Shown: positions 1 to 10,369 of the stretch, piece by piece | How the letters are laid out: each line of letters starts with the position of its first letter | Position numbering within the stretch: the stretch's first letter is position 1 | NCBI GenBank assembly: GCA_033296885.1 | Contig: MU864013.1 | Span: 1 to 64,000 of the forward strand | DNA from: Triangularia verruculosa | Taxonomy: Eukaryota; Ascomycota; Sordariomycetes; Sordariales; Podosporaceae | DNA: 64,000 nucleotides | Reading direction: 5' to 3' | The notes under the pieces: generated by a model | What the model was told of the DNA's origin: nothing | The model's database searches: none | What the model saw: only the letters and a program-made list of their open reading frames with translations | Translations under genes and position numbers: made by a program

Positions 1-460
1 TCCGCTTCCGCTACGCACTGCTACAGCGCATAGTTCACTGTAGCTCCCCTGTAGGCACTGTATTACAGGCCTATAGGGCAACGCAGCAAACAAAATTAAA
101 TTAAATATCTAAAATAATAGAAAAAATAAGTTTAAGGAAAATACTATATATTAAAATTAAAATAATTAAGAAATATATTTATTTATTAATGATTTAGGCC
201 GGAATCATTATTATTAAAGATTTTTAGATTTATTAAGTTATTAAGTTAAGTTAAGTCTAAGTATAGCTTTAAGTAAATTAAGTTTAAAATACGGTAAGTA
301 AGTTAAATCGAGGCCTAACTTAACTTAACTTAACTTATTGCTAACCCTGCTAGGGTACCCGGGAGGGAGTTGGGAGTCGTACATGATATGTTTGTTTATG
401 AGAACAATGAAACTGCCTCTGATCAATGACGGTGCGAGTGTAAATACGGGTTTGGGCATT
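1..460. repeat. AT-rich, probably RIP-degraded block at window edge
   Basis: From about 95 to 345 the sequence is almost only A and T, with runs of TTAAGTTAAG in one direction near 235-260 and AACTTAACTTAACTT in the other near 316-340. No open frame of use is present. Such blocks in filamentous ascomycetes are usually repeats mutated by RIP (C to T at CpA). I cannot name the original element, and the block may continue left of the window. Base composition returns to normal at about 345. Confidence 0.6.
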
Positions 461-518
461 GTCACAGCTGGTGTGGTGGGCTGCAAGTATTAGGTCAGGG
501 GCAAGACGACCACGTCGG

Positions 519-608
519 GGACCACGTCAGAAGCCCCCCGCTGTCTTCGGACCACGTCAGAGGCCTCCTGTTGGCCACGGACCACATAAGAGGCCATCTG
601 AAACGAAA
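519..608 (+). repeat. Tandem repeat, 30-bp unit, three copies
   Basis: Three units begin at 519, 549 and 579, each starting GGACCAC. The first two share GGACCACGTCAGA and the third has diverged. The period is a multiple of three, so an open frame across it reads as three related ten-residue units (GPRQKPP, GPRQRPP, GPHKRPS). That frame has no credible ATG start, so I record a repeat and not a gene. Confidence 0.7.
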
Positions 609-860
609 AGACCAATAACAGAAGACATTTGGCGCGCGCCCGTAATGCTGAGCCTCCACATCTGGTGGCTGTGCAAAGCCTTGCATCAGGCTCATGTCAA
701 ACTGAAGCCAGTAAGTAGTCAGGCATCAATACCTACTCACAATGCCAACCTGGAACTTAAATCTTCCATTGCGGTGGTCCATCCTGTTCAAGAAGACGAC
801 ATAGCATCTTTAATCCGCTCAACTTGGAGCGGGAACTGACTCCATACCATCGTCAACAAA

Positions 861-2125
861 ATGTACACAATGGATCCATTATCAGCATTCTCACTTGTTT
901 CATCCATCTTGATCGTCCTGGTAACCGCTGTCACAATGATCTTTCTGGCTTTTGACTTCAGGGTGAAGACGGAGCAGGCAAATCACGACTTCTTCGAAGC
1001 CCAGCAGACCGCATTCTCCGTGCTACAGTGCGTCCTGAAGGAATGTGAGCACATCCTTGACGGCCCCATCGACGCTCCCGTCCATGTCCTGGAGGCTTTG
1101 GCAACTTGTCAAACCCAAGGAGAAAATTACGATCACTTATCTACCATATTACGACACGATTTTGAACTGTCCACAACCTTTTCTCGAACGTTGAAGCTTG
1201 TTGCAAAGGCACCAGAGTTGAGCAGGCTATTTGCTGCATATAAGGGCAGTGTTCTTCTTCTACGAGACCTCTGCTCAGAGTGAGTTGACTCATCAAGTCG
1301 TGCAAGCACGACCTTGTACAACGGTTTCTAATGAGCCTCGAACAGGATCAAACTTCGACAACAACTAGTCGAAATGAGGTGCGTCTCGGCTTTGTTATCA
1401 CCAAGAGCCCAAACAACCTTGCTTTGGTGCATCAGGCAAACCAGTTGAAGGTTATGAAACAAGTGCTGAAGAGCGGCTTTGGGCATCTCTCCGCAGAGAA
1501 ATACAACATTGATGCTGCAATCCAAATCATCGTGGACCGGCCCCTCGCAAAACATCCAGGCGACGCGTTCAAGTATTACCCTGCTAGAGTTAAACTGGAC
1601 AGCGCATCCGACGTTGACCTAGTCTCTCTCTCCTATCTTCGACAGGCAGGGGCCCTAGAGCACATCGCGCCAGTGGAAATCCCTGAGGAAACTCGGCTTG
1701 TCCTCAGAGGCGTGGGCGATGGATCGTTAACACCATCACACAGAGTCCTGTTGAAGTGGTGTGGCCATGGCGAGAGCAAGATACATGAAGGCTGGTTTGA
1801 AGTTGTAGACTTTCCCGAGATTGACATCTTGCTTGGCACAGCATCGTTCGCGAAGATTGCTGTCGAGAGAGTGGCTCGGGCCTGGCCCATTTTTGGAAGG
1901 AGGAAGTCCAAGGCGATATCCGATAGAGAACACGCTAGAGAGGAGGAGAGCTTAGCACGGGCAAGACGGAACCAGATAGCCGAGCTGGAGAGGAAGCGGG
2001 TAGAGAGGAGACGGGACCAGCTAGCGTTGGGGCGGGCAGAGACAATCGCCTCGGATGAGACGAGTGCCAACCAGAGCACACAAGGGATTGACCTGGAACT
2101 TGGAAACAGCGGTGATCGAAGCTAG
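861..2125 (+). CDS. STAND-N-like plus retropepsin-like protein
   Basis: Two exons fit: 861-1279 and 1336-2125. The 56-bp intron starts GTGAGT and ends TAATGAG, giving about 402 residues. The N-terminus (MDPLSAFSLVSSI, then a hydrophobic helix) resembles the N-terminal helical region that fungi place in front of NLR/STAND and ankyrin proteins. Residues about 195-310 look like a retropepsin-type fold: a KLDSASDVDLVS segment where an aspartic protease has D-T/S-G, then a second beta region, then DIDILLG. The third catalytic-loop residue is Ala instead of Gly, so proteolysis is doubtful. The tail is a charged helix rich in Arg and Glu, probably coiled coil. No NACHT or NB-ARC domain is seen. It lies next to an AT-rich repeat block. 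Function unknown. The intron is chosen because it restores frame; a two-gene reading is possible. Confidence 0.55.
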
Positions 2126-2305
2126 CACCACCCTCAAGTATGATTAGGTATCCATGTAGATAATTTGTACCGGGCAACCTCTTACTGCTTTTAGCTAAAT
2201 ATACAAGTATGACTCCTTTCTATCCCACCTCTAAACCGTCTTTACCCAAGCTTCAACCAGGTTTCCCTCAGAATTCTCAAGGTCGACATCTCACCGACCC
2301 CCATA

Positions 2306-3598
2306 TCAGTTACCTGTCTCGAACACCTCGATCCTCCACGCCGCACCGCACATCTCCCCGCTGTTGCCCGCGCAGGGCATGTTACATTGGTCATCAGCCA
2401 CCAGCAAGCTCGAGGAAGGCTTGGGGTTGCCGCAGTAGCATTCCGTGCTAAATTCGACTCCTGCGTAGGAGAAACCGGCTTCTTTACAGGCGGCGGTGCA
2501 CTTGCCGCGGGTAAGGCCTCCGGTAATGGAGGTGACCCGATGGGGCAGTACACGGGGGCTCGAGGAGTCGCTGAAGCAGCCGACGCGGGGCTCGGAGATG
2601 TCGGCGAGGGGCTCGAAGATGTCGTTTTGGGCACCGGGGAAGAAGCCCATCTTGGAGTTGTAAGGGGGGGTGACATCGCCGGGGGTGACAACGTTGTTGC
2701 CGGTGCGCTGATGCCAGGCGATCATCTGTTTGGGGCCTTTGACGCAAGCCGAGGGGTTGTTGGCGCAGTAGACTGGGGGTTTGGCAACGCCTAGACGGCG
2801 AACAGAGGTGCTCCCGGTGACGTGGCAGCGGAAGTTCTGCATGTACATGTTCGGTTCGCCGCATCCATCCGGGACCCAGAGCCAGGCGCAGTAGCATTGT
2901 CCCGGAGCGCAAGGGGGGAGGTCGGCGGGGATGTCGTAGTTGACTACCCGCTTCCAGGGGGTGCTTGATCATGTCAGTTCCCGTGTTGAATCACGAAAAG
3001 TCGGCATGGCTTACTTTGGGGCTACCGAGATGACAACCAGATTCTCCATGTTGACATCCGCCAAGTTGGAGTTGTAGGAGATGGCCAACGCTGTTCCAGT
3101 TGCTCTGGTCTCGTTTTGAGTATGCAATGGACCGCCCAACCCGTCAGGGTTATTGACCAGACAGCCCTCGCCTGTCCTTGGGCCGGTCCAGTCTTCAGGA
3201 TGGTTGCGTCCGTCAGTCCAGTCTGTGGTGAGGTCACCATTGTAGGAAAGCGTCGTGAAGGCGCGGTTTTCGGCAATTTCACCAGTGAAGACACCACCAG
3301 CGGGTAGGGCTAGCGACTCTCCGTTTCGAGGGCCGACAGTATCGCATCCCCTGTCGGCTTGCATCCACCATTGTTCTTTGGTGAGGTTATAAAGTGGGTT
3401 GACGACAAGATTTGTGTTTTGATCGTCCACTGCTGGGTTGTTACCGCCCTATAGCACCATGGTTAGCTACCAATCAAAGCAACACAGAAGCAGATCATGA
3501 AGATCACTTACACGACAATGCATTCCCGGTGCAAAGAGCGCGTGGTGCGCCGTAGCCCCGGCGACTAGGGCAGTAGCAAGAATAGTGTGGCGCATCAT
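2306..3598 (-). CDS. Secreted DUF1996 protein with C-terminal WSC domain
   Basis: Three exons read on the minus strand: 3598-3512, 3448-3015 and 2963-2306. Phases agree and give 392 residues. The first exon encodes a signal peptide (MMRHTILATALVAGATA). The middle carries DUF1996 hallmarks: VNPLYNLTKEQWWMQADRGCDT is clipped here to NPLYN and WWMQADRGCDT, with a Cys-rich stretch PPCAPGQCYCAWLWVPDGC later. The last about 90 residues form a WSC domain, beginning RVGCFSDSSSPRVL and keeping the ECYCGN and CNMPCAGN cysteine motifs. WSC domains bind cell-wall polysaccharide, so the protein is probably extracellular and wall- or substrate-associated. The catalytic role of DUF1996 is not established. 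It is single-copy in the window. Confidence 0.88.
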
Positions 3599-5047
3599 TG
3601 TAGAGTTGGCAGCCCTAAGGTTAAGTAATTGACCTGAGAAGGAAGGAATTCAAACTGAAATGGAGGGCAAAGGAGCATATTAATGTTCAACTTGAAGACC
3701 ACGATTCCTCGAGCAATGCCGCGGCGGTGTGGATCCCGTCAGACAATGGATTCTGTTGTCAGCTTGCCCCATGTTTGTTTTGAGCATGGCTGCCCCTGAA
3801 TCTTCAAGGTTCGACCCCATCTGCTCTCTATGTCCGTATGTTCGGCATGTGCCCCAAGAACATTCGCATAGTAGGTAATCTCACATCAGTCGGCTGATTA
3901 CTCACTATCCTTTGCAATGTTTCAGGAGCCCGGCTAGTGACAGGTACCTGAGGCAAAGTTCCTGTTGATCAGAACGCTAGCCACATCAGGCCCAGAGTTC
4001 CACTTGAGCTTTTCGACATCTTTTTCCAGCGAAAACAACATACCTTATACAACATCCTGGGTTCTCTATGCGAGCCTACCCCGCTTAAAACTAAACGGTG
4101 ATTCCACTACCACTTATCCACCACTTGCATTCAGGGTCTTGCGTGGGCCTTGTTGAAATGGACTTCGTTGAACTGGGCTTTGGACTGGGCGCTGAACTGG
4201 ACCCTTGAACCGGGCTTGCACCTGGGATCGCATCACCACTTACACATAGGTCTAACGAAAGCCTCGCACCCAGGGCTCTAAGTAGAGCTTCCATTACTGT
4301 GTTGGAGCCTTGGGCTACATAATCCCGGGGCATATACTTGTAGATCTTATGAAGAGACTGGATGCACAGCGAAGACCTGTTTCTACCTGCGTTTTGCGGC
4401 GCTTGCGATGTTGAAAATCTCATGCACTGGTTTAAATCTCAGAAGTGGAGCCTCCTTCCACATGTGGCTAGCGTTCCGATCAACAGGAGGAATCGCTACC
4501 TGCCCCCAGCCGGGCACGCCGGGCTCATGTTTCAGGCATACGGAGTACACTTCAACCCTTAAACTTTCATTAGCCTAAACGAATTGACCAATACCTGAAG
4601 AAGGATTCAGTTTAGGCTCCCTGCCCACAGCTTCTAGAGGCTCCAGATAGTGTGGATTTTGGAAGTAATGTGTGGATTCATACCTACCTTAATTGTCGTG
4701 AAGAGGTGGAATTCCAGCAGCTTGCTGCTCCTCTTACACCAAACCCTGCCTGGTCAATTGGCTAGGTAGAATAAGTGGGGGATGTTCCGCGCTGACAAAA
4801 ATGCAAAGGCTTGGACTTCTCGCACATTGAGTGAGATGCTTACTTTGGCAGCTTACACGCCGAGGTCATCTCAACTGTCATCTCATCTCCGATAGGGGTT
4901 GCACTGAAATCTCACCATGGCTGTCAGTGATCTCAAGAACTTGGTTCACGTTCGACCTTCCTCTTCATTTTATGCCCAAGCAATGCGGATTGTATGGTAA
5001 AGATGTGGCGGCTGATATTGATCAACAATCAACAGCCTACGAGTTCT
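3599..5047. other. Intergenic, no gene seen
   Basis: Only short frames without splice partners or recognisable motifs are present. The left end is the promoter of the WSC gene (minus strand). The rest lies downstream of the cystathionine gamma-synthase-like gene. I see no repeat or RNA gene. Confidence 0.6.
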
Positions 5048-6904
5048 TCAACCCAGCATGGAAGCCCCCAATGCGCCTCTGACTCGTTCCAGCAACCAGC
5101 CTCTTTCCTCGACACCAACGCTGATCCTCACCAAGTACTCCTCCACACCGAACTGAGCCGCCCTGTCCAGCTCGTTGTAGTGTGCCAGCAATGTGTATGC
5201 ACAGCAAAGCGTGAAATTGGTACCGAGACTCGGCCCCTTGGCAACGTTCAGTCCATTGTAAAACGCCACTGCCTGTTCTTTTCTGTTGAACGTGATACTC
5301 AGCAAGAATCCGTATCCCGCATTAGGTCTCATGTAAGCTTCGTATCGTGTCCTATCTCCTAAAGACGGATAAAACACCCTTTTGACCACTGGACTTTTCT
5401 GCAGCAAATCAACCACAGCCAAGGCGTTTCCGTTCGCAATCTCAACCCTCTCCTCGAAGCTTTGGCAGTTTTCGGCCATTACCAAAACATCTTCCCAGTA
5501 CCACACGCCCAAATTTTGTTGCTGTTGACGGTTATACAAACCCGCTCGAAGATTTGTATATAGTGATGACTTTGGATTCAGACCAAGCGATCCACCCATT
5601 ACATTGCACTTCCCACTGAACATCTTTGTCAGACTGGTGCAAACCACATCGCAGTGGCGCAAAATGCGCAGGCACACAGATGTTCCCACGGTGTCGTCCA
5701 CGGCTAGGACAAACTGAAACGACTTCCGTAGAAGAGCCAAACGTTCAAGATGAGGTGATTGTAACAGTGGGTTGCCTGTGAACTCTGTAAACACAGCGCG
5801 AAACTGCTCACCGTTATGGAGCCGCCTCTCAAACCGCTCTGTATCAGAATAGGAATACCCGTAGACTGTGACTTCGCAGTTATGTACTCGTTCCAGTACT
5901 TTGATTGTGTCGACGTAAAGAAAGCTATTCGAGGTCAGGCCCGAATATGAAATCAAAGAATGGGGAGGACGGAAGGTGAACTTACCCAAACACCGCAACC
6001 TTTGGTCTTGCACCATCATCGATCCCAGTCAATAGCTTCATATCCGTTATCGTTGCTATAAGCTCCGAAATCGCAGCCATTCCTCCCGGGTACAGCAGAA
6101 CATCATCCTTTCCCAAAACAATGTCTCCATCCGATAACAGACCGGCAATCTGGCCAGATATGTCGTCCTTGGCTCGTTCAAGCGCATCACCGTCATGGCT
6201 GTGCCCACCATCGACATTCAACCGTCTCTCCTCTTTCCCATTGCAAGCCCCCACCTGCTTTTGACAAACTCGTTCATTCAAACTTGGCGCCCTCTCCAAC
6301 CAACACACCGCTCGCCGACTTGAAATGCCATACCCCGTGTGTTGCCAAAACATGCGGGCCTTAGACACTTCAGGCCCCTTAGCCTCTCCAACCACAACCG
6401 CCAGCCACAAACATCTTCTCTCTTCTTCGTTCTCGGTATGACCCGCTTTGTCTTCCCACATAACCTTCCAGACTCTGCCACCTGCAAGAAGGCTCTCGCC
6501 CATGTATTTCTTGAACATCTCGGCCCAAATCATGCTCGCAAACACCATCGGCATCCCATTCCCTACACCCAAGTGCTCCGCTAGTCTTCTTCCCAACTGA
6601 TCAACCACCCTTGGCATGAAGAATCGCGGATAACCTGTTTTCATGGCGTGTAGGACCGATGGGTCCTTGGTCGCCCATCCGAGAGTGTCGTTCCAGGTCG
6701 GGAGGTGGACGGAGATGGCCTGTCGAGAAGAGCAGTCATGTGAATTAGCTTATGCAAACATGTGAGGGAATGAGACGTGAAACAGTTGACTTGAACAGTG
6801 TAGCGACGAGGATAAAAGGCTGCACTTACATGTGGATCATTGGGAGGCAGCGGATCGCCCAGCTGCAGATTTGCAGGGTCAACAGAGAGGGCGTAGGATT
6901 GCAT
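5048..6904 (-). CDS. Cystathionine gamma-synthase-like PLP enzyme
   Basis: Three exons: 6904-6830, 6719-5986 and 5924-5048, total 561 residues. Introns have GTAAGT donors and CAG/TAG acceptors, and phases close. Family: Cys/Met-metabolism PLP-dependent enzymes, which handle cystathionine, homoserine esters or related gamma-substituted amino acids. Visible signs are the N-terminal DPLPPNDPHAISVHLPTW, the MKTGYPRFF motif, a glycine-rich cofactor site (LYPGGMAAI), GFLYVDTIKVLE across the second intron, the cofactor Asp in VDDTVGT, and the Schiff-base Lys in TSLTKMFSG. The length is that of fungal cystathionine gamma-synthase-like proteins, longer than bacterial MetB because of an insert between FFMPRV and LYPGG. 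Substrate cannot be fixed from sequence. The start gives a short N-terminus; an upstream ATG in another frame was not used. Confidence 0.88.
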
Positions 6905-7882
6905 CTTCGGTCCGTGGTCGTCGAGACTGGGAGGCCTGATCTTTCCAGAACTGCATCTACGTCGGATATTGTATTTTTAAAGAGAATCAGGCATTGTTGT
7001 GGCCAGCTGTGTTGAAAACGCGTTGTTGTCAACGGGATCGTGAGCAACCGCCACAGGATCAGTGCCATCCATGTTCTCATCGGAGACACAACACGTAGTC
7101 CCAACCGATTGGGACAGACGGCAGCTCCAAAGTGGAGGGAAAAATGTGAAGAATGGGGGGTGACATCATCTTGACCGGTGTGTCAAGAGCTAATCGGCCC
7201 ACCTGTTCCTGGTGGCCGACCTTTCGAGTGCCAACAAACAAGATGCGGGCAATGGCTTAGAATTAAGTCCCCTGTATAGTGGTGGTATGACTCTAGCTTC
7301 AAGAAGAGACTGAGGACGATGCCAACACCAGCGTGCACAAATCAGAATAAACTAAAAGTCGGGGGCTCGGGGCCGTGGGGAACCGGCGAGGCGCCATCGG
7401 TGCCAGCCATGAGGCTCAGATGTCTGACTTTTATATGCAGTGTTGTTAGGAATTGCGTACACATCACGTTTCAAGGCATATGGATTAGATGCCATTCGGA
7501 ATTCTATTGCCGACTAGCATCTTCGCTACTTGAATTCGACACCGAAGGCGATACAACCGTTATATTTGTATAGATACGCGACTCTCGATGTGTGCCCTCT
7601 TGCGTATGATGAATGAGATGATGTAGGGGTGGATCTCACCCCTCCTGGGAGCAACATCAGGCGAGGTTTTCAGACGATCACCGGTACAGGAGCAACTGAA
7701 AGAATCACACTGGTCCCTGATTTTAATGTGGGCAAATATTCACTTCTGCTCGGGGTGCTAGTTCTCGCCCCGCCATTAAAATACCTTTATCATGCTTCGC
7801 CTCGGCCCAATACTTGATTTCCAACCTTTCACCCTTTCCCAAGGACCACAGCGACAATCGATCTTGGATCTAGCTACATAAG
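6905..7882. other. Divergent intergenic region
   Basis: The region separates the minus-strand PLP enzyme from the plus-strand F-box-like gene, so it should hold both promoters. Frames here lack splice partners or motifs. I see no repeat. Confidence 0.55.
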
Positions 7883-9349
7883 ATGCCTACCATAGCCACC
7901 AACCACGCCAGCAAGGTTATCATGGAGCAACCCACAGCACAACTGACGGCGAGTCGCTCCTCGAGTTACAAGCCGTTTCAAAAGATCGACCATTACGTCG
8001 CCTGCTACATCTTCGACTATCTGGTACCCCAACTGATCAACGATCCTGAGCGGTCGCGTACCGAGAGCGAAGCGCAAGAGAAAGAGAACCTCATCAACTC
8101 TGCCGCCCTGTTCAAGTTGTCCTTGACATGCCGTAGCTTCAACGAGCTCGCCACTCCTCGCTTGTACCAACGTCCAGAGCTGGGCCTTAAAGAGCCTATT
8201 CCCCGCGGCTTGCTCCCGCGTTCCGTCCTCCTCCTGCGAACCCTTCTCTCCGACAGGGCTTGCACCAACTACGTCTCCGAACAGCATCCCAGAGAGCACA
8301 TCAGAACCATCGAGTGGTCCGAGTCTTACACGCCCTATCTCTCCATGCCCGAGAGCGGTATTGGGTTCCAGGCCACCTGCATGAGCGATTTTGATCACAC
8401 CGCCGACACTGCCTATTTCGACTGGGACGTTCCGGATCGTTTTCACGAGCTTCTCGACATCACCGGGCTGGCGGAAAACATCGCTTGCGTTCCGAGGCCC
8501 CGGTCCACCATCTCCCCTCAATCGCGCTACGTCTGGCATAATCTCGTGTTGAAAAAGCTTGTCCCCTGGTGCAAACGCGTCCTCCTCACTCTCCTCTTCT
8601 CCTGCCCCAACGTAAGAACCGTCGCTCTAGAACCTGCTCCCATGTTCTACTCCGAAGCCATCTCCAACATCGCCAAGCAGCTTTCCGAACTAGATAGATC
8701 GGCATCGACCCCCGGATCCATTCGAAAGCTTCAGTCTTTCATCATCAGGGATATCCCCAAATCGCCTGCGAACACTCGCTGCGACCGGTGCGCCTTGTAC
8801 AGCGACCGCACCATTGGCCTTCTTCTCCGACCCTCCCAGCACTGCATCAAGTCTATTTCAGTCGGCACAGTCACATCACACGTGAAGCTCCAGGGACGCC
8901 TTCCTATGCTGCGAGGTACGTGCCCGGCACTGCGGCAGTTGACCGTCACGAGCGCGATGTCGATGATTCCAAGACACAACATTACAGACAGAGCTCGGGT
9001 GCCTGCGGCCGATCTGGAGCGCACCTTTCTATGCATCGGCATGAACCTCGAGGAGATGACCATACTGGCGAACACTCTGAGCGATGACCCCTCCGCTTCG
9101 TGGCCGCTGGCGGTCACTAATTACCGCATGGTTGCGGCACCCTACTGGTTTGACACTTTCCTGGGGCTATTGTCCGACTTTTTGCAGCGATACCAACGCC
9201 CCAAGTTCAGAAAGCTCACCGTGGTCACCGGACTTGACATCCAGAAGGTTGGCGTGCGAGGTAGTTATGTGCGGGACTTCAAGGCGGCTGGGATTGAACT
9301 GTCGATTGTGCCAGAAGCGCAGGATGGGGGATGGTTAGGTGGGAACTGA
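7883..9349 (+). CDS. F-box-like protein, 488 aa
   Basis: A single uninterrupted frame opens with ATG after an A-rich leader. Residues about 33-100 look like a divergent F-box: a helix with FQKIDHYVACYIFDYLVPQL, a charged insertion, then LFKLSLTCRSFNELATPRLYQ, where a small family of conserved hydrophobics and the Cys-Arg-x-Phe pattern matches F-box ends. The remainder has irregular leucine spacing and a CDRCALYSDR pair of cysteines, but no repeat family I can name. F-box proteins usually recruit substrates to SCF ubiquitin ligases via Skp1. Fungi have many lineage-specific members like this one, and the target is unknown. Confidence 0.65.
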   Translation: MPTIATNHASKVIMEQPTAQLTASRSSSYKPFQKIDHYVACYIFDYLVPQLINDPERSRTESEAQEKENLINSAALFKLSLTCRSFNELATPRLYQRPELGLKEPIPRGLLPRSVLLLRTLLSDRACTNYVSEQHPREHIRTIEWSESYTPYLSMPESGIGFQATCMSDFDHTADTAYFDWDVPDRFHELLDITGLAENIACVPRPRSTISPQSRYVWHNLVLKKLVPWCKRVLLTLLFSCPNVRTVALEPAPMFYSEAISNIAKQLSELDRSASTPGSIRKLQSFIIRDIPKSPANTRCDRCALYSDRTIGLLLRPSQHCIKSISVGTVTSHVKLQGRLPMLRGTCPALRQLTVTSAMSMIPRHNITDRARVPAADLERTFLCIGMNLEEMTILANTLSDDPSASWPLAVTNYRMVAAPYWFDTFLGLLSDFLQRYQRPKFRKLTVVTGLDIQKVGVRGSYVRDFKAAGIELSIVPEAQDGGWLGGN

Positions 9350-10369
9350 ACGGCAGGGACTATAAAAGATGGAAATAAAGATCGTGGCAGGCTGTAGACC
9401 CCGAGGAACGGTTTATTGGCAATGGAAGACAATTCTTGGGAATACCCTAGCTTGCCCCTGCCCGTCGCCTTCATGAAATGCCCATATCCTCACAACCATC
9501 TTCTGTTTGTGCCAGCCATGTGCCCAATCTCCATGAGAACTGAATGCCAGATCTTGTGTCCACCCGGCAGAAACATTGAAGTGCATCTGGGTTCTAGAAT
9601 TTTAACTGATGTGCTATTCCCTTTGCAAGATAGAAAGGTCCGCCCAGAGGTTACTCCCAGCGAGCACTGGACCCGCTAAACTCACAAGTGTTTTCAATTT
9701 CCAGGTTCTCAAGTAGAGGCGCATGACCTGGTGAAATCCCCCAGGGCAGTGTGTCTGCTTCCGTGTACGGCGTGTGCAAGATCCCAGGCCATGCGTTGAT
9801 TCTCATTATTTTCTCCTCTATATCCAGGTAGATTAGGTACCATGCACTGTAGTTCAAACGTAATTAAGTGAGATATTAACGAGAGTCTGACCTGAATGAA
9901 CAGTGTCTTGGTAGCATGTTCTATTCTGAGGTTATCTCACCTTGGCTGAAATACGACCATTCCTCCCATGGGCCAACATCATCAAGATGCCTCTGTCATC
10001 AAACATATAATGATGCATTTCCTCAGCACGAGGATACATCGAACAGCAAGACGACATATAACTAAATGACCTCGGCGTCACGTCCCAATCAAGCAAAGAT
10101 GTATCACGACCAAAAGATGCTGGAAGTCACGTATTCAGGCAAAAGGCCGAGTCACTCGATGCTAATGACATGGCCATAACGGGAAGACAATGCACATCGA
10201 CGTAGAAATCCCGGCTCCCTCTAGATGGTCTACCCGGCCTTTATTGACTTCTCACTTACGCATGTATCCGTCGTTCTGTATCATTCAAGCCTCTAAACTG
10301 CATTGCATGGCGGCAATCGCTAATAGTATGATTGTTCCCTACCAAAAAAAAAAAAAGACACCGCTTCTT
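9350..10369. other. Convergent intergenic region
   Basis: This is 3' flanking sequence of the F-box-like gene and of tps2, whose ends face each other. It contains an A-run at about 10344-10355. No frame, repeat or RNA gene is convincing. Confidence 0.55.

Noticed and set aside
459..839. Open frame of 126 codons with Pro/Arg-rich tandem repeats
   Set aside because: Its first codon is not ATG, composition reflects the 30-bp repeat, and no splice link to the gene at 861 was found.
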